Part shown: piece by piece, positions 61,571-64,000 of the stretch | Position numbering within the stretch: the first letter of the stretch is position 1 | Layout of the letters: each line of letters starts with the position of its first letter | Source of the DNA: UBA5859 sp041940025 | Lineage (GTDB): Bacteria > Pseudomonadota > Gammaproteobacteria > UBA5859 | Length of the DNA stretch: 64,000 bases | NCBI GenBank assembly: GCA_041940025.1 | Contig: JBGTSY010000002.1 | Location: 248,001-312,000, forward strand | Direction of reading: 5' to 3' | The notes under the pieces: generated by a model | What the model was told of the DNA's origin: nothing | What the model saw: only the letters and a program-made list of their open reading frames with translations | Database searches by the model: none | Position numbers and translations under genes: made by a program

Positions 61571-64000
61571 GTTATGCCGTCAGGGATTTAGTCCACTGAG
61601 TAGGGTCTTGAGTTGTTCTCTTTTTTCATCTGCAATTGTATTGAGCCTGTTTCTATGCTTGCTGACACATAGTCGCCAATTGTTGGCAAGGAGTGTGACT
61701 CCGCATACGTTATCTCAGTGGATAAACAGTTTAGAGCACACTCCACCTTGGAATGACAATCAAAAAACACAAGTCATTGATTGGCTGTATAGTCTGCCCG
61801 ACTCCTTGAAAACGTATCTGGTCATTCATGAAACCGGCTCACCACTCAAGTTACGTCCTCACCACTCATTTAAAGAATGGCAATCCTCGCTCATTAAGCA
61901 TTTGCTATCCCGCTATTACGACCAGCAAAATTTAGCGCAGGATAAAGCGTGGCAGAACTTAAGTGGTTGGCATCGAGCAAACCTCGCCAACGTCTTGCTT
62001 GGTAATCCTTGGCGTGCTCACAATCAAGATGTGCGAGGTTATGCAGATGAATCGGGTCTACGTTCCCCAAAGGCGGATTTTATCTCTATGGGACGGCATT
62101 TTTTTCTTCCTCGCAATAGTTTAGTGGAGAATTCTGTCAAGTGTCGGTTGCCCGGAAAGTACCGCTATTTTCAACAGCGATTTCCCGACTATCCAGACTA
62201 TTGGCGACATCCGGCTATTCAATGTGACACCATTGATGAAGGTTTCTTGCAGGATTTGCGGTTTCTCGATCCGATCAGCGCGCAGCCCATCGATCTGGGG
62301 CCTATCAATACGTCTACGGTGCGCGGCTTCGAACTACTCTATGCTACCCCCGGAGTGGGTGATCCCGCAGAAATCGCTGGCCATCTCGTACTGCGCGTAT
62401 TGCTAGATAATAATCCACAAGCAGAGATTTTTGGTATTGAAAACCCAAACGATCTCGTGATTTCTTTTTTAGCGGATACGAAACAGACAAAGTCAACGCC
62501 AAAGAGCGATAAAGCGGTGATGATGAGTGAATCCTGTGACAAATCTTGGTTTGGATTGGATCTCAATACTGAGCCAGATTGGGATGCCTTTGCTTCGGTC
62601 GGTCAAGCAGTCAAAGGCTTAACCGGTGGGTTTTTAACCGTGATGGATAGGCAAACTTTGGCTCAAGCAGTGCAGCATTACACGGTGTTTCAGGATCGCA
62701 ACTTATTGCGTTTTAGACTGAATTTAACAGACAAGCAACAAGAGTCACTACTAAATCGTTTATACGAGGCGAAGAAAAACTACAATGGAAGATATTATTT
62801 TTTTAAAGAAAACTGTGGTTCGGTGTTGTTTCGCGTCATTGGAGAGGGAATCGATAGCGCCTTGATGAGTAATTTTAATCCTTTGGTGACCCCTCCGAAT
62901 GCCTTTATCAATCGACTGTTGCAGGCGAATTTAGTGACGCCTGTGCAACCCAGTTTTATGAGCTATCGTCGTCGTGCGCACTTAGCGCAAGAGGCATTTC
63001 TTCAAGCCTATGCATTGGTTCGAGCAGAGGCGCCGACCTTACCTTGGCCAAGTCATCGTCATATTTTTTCTGCACGGGAAAAGAAGCGCTATCCAGCGTA
63101 TCAGAAGCTTACCCAGTTATTACAGATCCATTTTATGGGGGAAACGCGCGGCTATCATCTGTTGAATTTAGCCTTAGCTGCTGAAGCGGCGCATGCGAAT
63201 CATGAACGCCTATGTCGACAAATGAGCAGCCGACCGACTGAACTCTTAATCCAAGTACAACGTCAGTTTCTTGAGAATGGTGCCGTGATTTCTGATCGTG
63301 TGTCCCTATCATCAGAGACGCCATTACCAAGCTCGGTTTTGTTGTCACAGGTAGTCAATCCACTGCAAGCGGCACACACAGGGTTACAGAGTTATGAGAT
63401 GGGTAGCGGACAAAAAACCGATGCAGAAAGTGCCCAATATCCGGTGATCACTTTTGCTGCTCAACTGTATCAGCAACAGATGGGGGATCCGGGACTGTTT
63501 GCGATGGGACAAGGTACAGCGGTAACTTTTGCTCGTGTGGATTTTGAGTGGAATCAAAAGGCAGAGGAGTTAAGTGATTGGTCTTTTACTGGATTGGAAA
63601 TCAGAAAATTCAAGGATCGTCTTAGCCGCGTTGCGAATCTTGCCGATCCAGGTTATCAACTAGGGCTTGGATTAACGGTTTTAGAAAGTAAAAGAATAGA
63701 ACTATTTGAGGGTGTTCAGATTAAATGGATAGCCGGCGAGTTGTTAGCCAATCTCTGGTCAAATCGGGGCACCGACCGTTTCCTCTTTACCTCCTTCGGG
63801 CTGGCCTTAGAGAGTGATTGGCGTGGGTCGGGTGAAAACGAGGCGACAGTTGAGGATAACCACACTCGTCTCTCTTTGCCTTTAGGACTGGAGGCAGCTT
63901 GGACCTTCGACAAGGCGCGTCATTGGCAACTCAGAGCCAGTGCTTTAGAGACACTGCGTTGGGGGGAGCGCAAAACCGAAAAATTGAGGCAGGCTAAAAT
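61557..64000 (+). CDS. DUF4105-domain protein (partial, runs off the window)
   Basis: An open frame from the ATG at 61557 to the window end, over 810 codons with no stop. It starts inside the last codons of the repeat gene (overlap 14 bp), so translation is probably coupled. After a hydrophobic leader (VLSCSLFSSAIVLSLFLCLLTHS) comes a periplasmic domain; the block YYFFKENCGSVLFRVIGEGI matches the DUF4105 pattern (Y.Y...NC......I.) and QAFL...A-type helices follow. The second half ends in beta-rich sequence (TAVTFARVDFEWN, QLGLGLTVLES), which looks barrel-like. The function is unknown. Confidence is lower for the domain name than for the gene. Confidence 0.65.
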   Translation, partial: MSFRKLCRQGFSPLSRVLSCSLFSSAIVLSLFLCLLTHSRQLLARSVTPHTLSQWINSLEHTPPWNDNQKTQVIDWLYSLPDSLKTYLVIHETGSPLKLRPHHSFKEWQSSLIKHLLSRYYDQQNLAQDKAWQNLSGWHRANLANVLLGNPWRAHNQDVRGYADESGLRSPKADFISMGRHFFLPRNSLVENSVKCRLPGKYRYFQQRFPDYPDYWRHPAIQCDTIDEGFLQDLRFLDPISAQPIDLGPINTSTVRGFELLYATPGVGDPAEIAGHLVLRVLLDNNPQAEIFGIENPNDLVISFLADTKQTKSTPKSDKAVMMSESCDKSWFGLDLNTEPDWDAFASVGQAVKGLTGGFLTVMDRQTLAQAVQHYTVFQDRNLLRFRLNLTDKQQESLLNRLYEAKKNYNGRYYFFKENCGSVLFRVIGEGIDSALMSNFNPLVTPPNAFINRLLQANLVTPVQPSFMSYRRRAHLAQEAFLQAYALVRAEAPTLPWPSHRHIFSAREKKRYPAYQKLTQLLQIHFMGETRGYHLLNLALAAEAAHANHERLCRQMSSRPTELLIQVQRQFLENGAVISDRVSLSSETPLPSSVLLSQVVNPLQAAHTGLQSYEMGSGQKTDAESAQYPVITFAAQLYQQQMGDPGLFAMGQGTAVTFARVDFEWNQKAEELSDWSFTGLEIRKFKDRLSRVANLADPGYQLGLGLTVLESKRIELFEGVQIKWIAGELLANLWSNRGTDRFLFTSFGLALESDWRGSGENEATVEDNHTRLSLPLGLEAAWTFDKARHWQLRASALETLRWGERKTEKLRQAK

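Noticed and set aside
1..64000. CRISPR array, rRNA or tRNA genes
   Set aside because: No array of regularly spaced DNA repeats and no recognisable rRNA or tRNA sequence was seen when reading through; short tRNAs could still be missed by eye.

Overview
The window looks like part of the chromosome of a marine, hydrocarbon-associated gammaproteobacterium. I infer this from gene content only: a urea ABC importer, an AlkB-type alkane monooxygenase, fatty acyl-CoA ligase and thioesterase, type A PutA, a YcgN-type protein, a PEP-CTERM surface protein with a sigma-54-type promoter, and many outer-membrane barrels. Coding density is ordinary. No rRNA, tRNA or CRISPR array was recognised.

Layout. 1-3.1 kb: the end of a urea ABC transporter operon (urtB partial, urtC, urtD, urtE). 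3.4-6.9 kb: two tandem copies of a cassette made of a small periplasmic phosphate-binding-like protein and an outer-membrane barrel; the second barrel gene is broken by a 16-bp tandem duplication. 7.9-36.7 kb: mixed housekeeping and accessory genes, including an RND/MMPL exporter, a spermidine-synthase-like protein, two sulfotransferases of different subfamilies, a PEMT/ICMT-like membrane protein, an HAD phosphatase, oxidoreductases, an MscS channel, exonuclease III plus an acyl-CoA ligase, glutathione-dependent formaldehyde dehydrogenase, TraT, YcgN with a Sel1-repeat lipoprotein, and a FemAB-like acyltransferase. A decayed short-chain dehydrogenase lies at 20.2-20.75 kb.

36.7-43.5 kb: the most unusual region. 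A compact four-gene module encodes a GH24 lysozyme, a 3TM holin, a 982-residue protein of unknown family and a YopT-like (C58) cysteine protease. It sits between a decayed duplicate of the putA 3' end and the intact putA gene, with an IS110-type transposase remnant at its right edge. The arrangement suggests holin/endolysin-dependent release of a protease toxin (type 10 secretion-like), carried on a small acquired island.

46-52.5 kb: M61 protease, alkane monooxygenase, a coiled-coil protein, TesB thioesterase and an aldehyde dehydrogenase. 52.8-58.3 kb: a nitrate-uptake locus with an ANTAR regulator (NasT-like), a two-hairpin ANTAR leader overlapping a terminator, nrtABC and an outer-membrane porin. 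58.6-64 kb: a -24/-12 promoter, a von Willebrand A-like PEP-CTERM protein, a secreted Ser/Thr/Gln/Ala-rich protein with a 37/70-residue repeat, and an overlapping DUF4105 protein that runs off the window.

Functional calls rest on motifs read by eye and memory of protein families; no database search was run.
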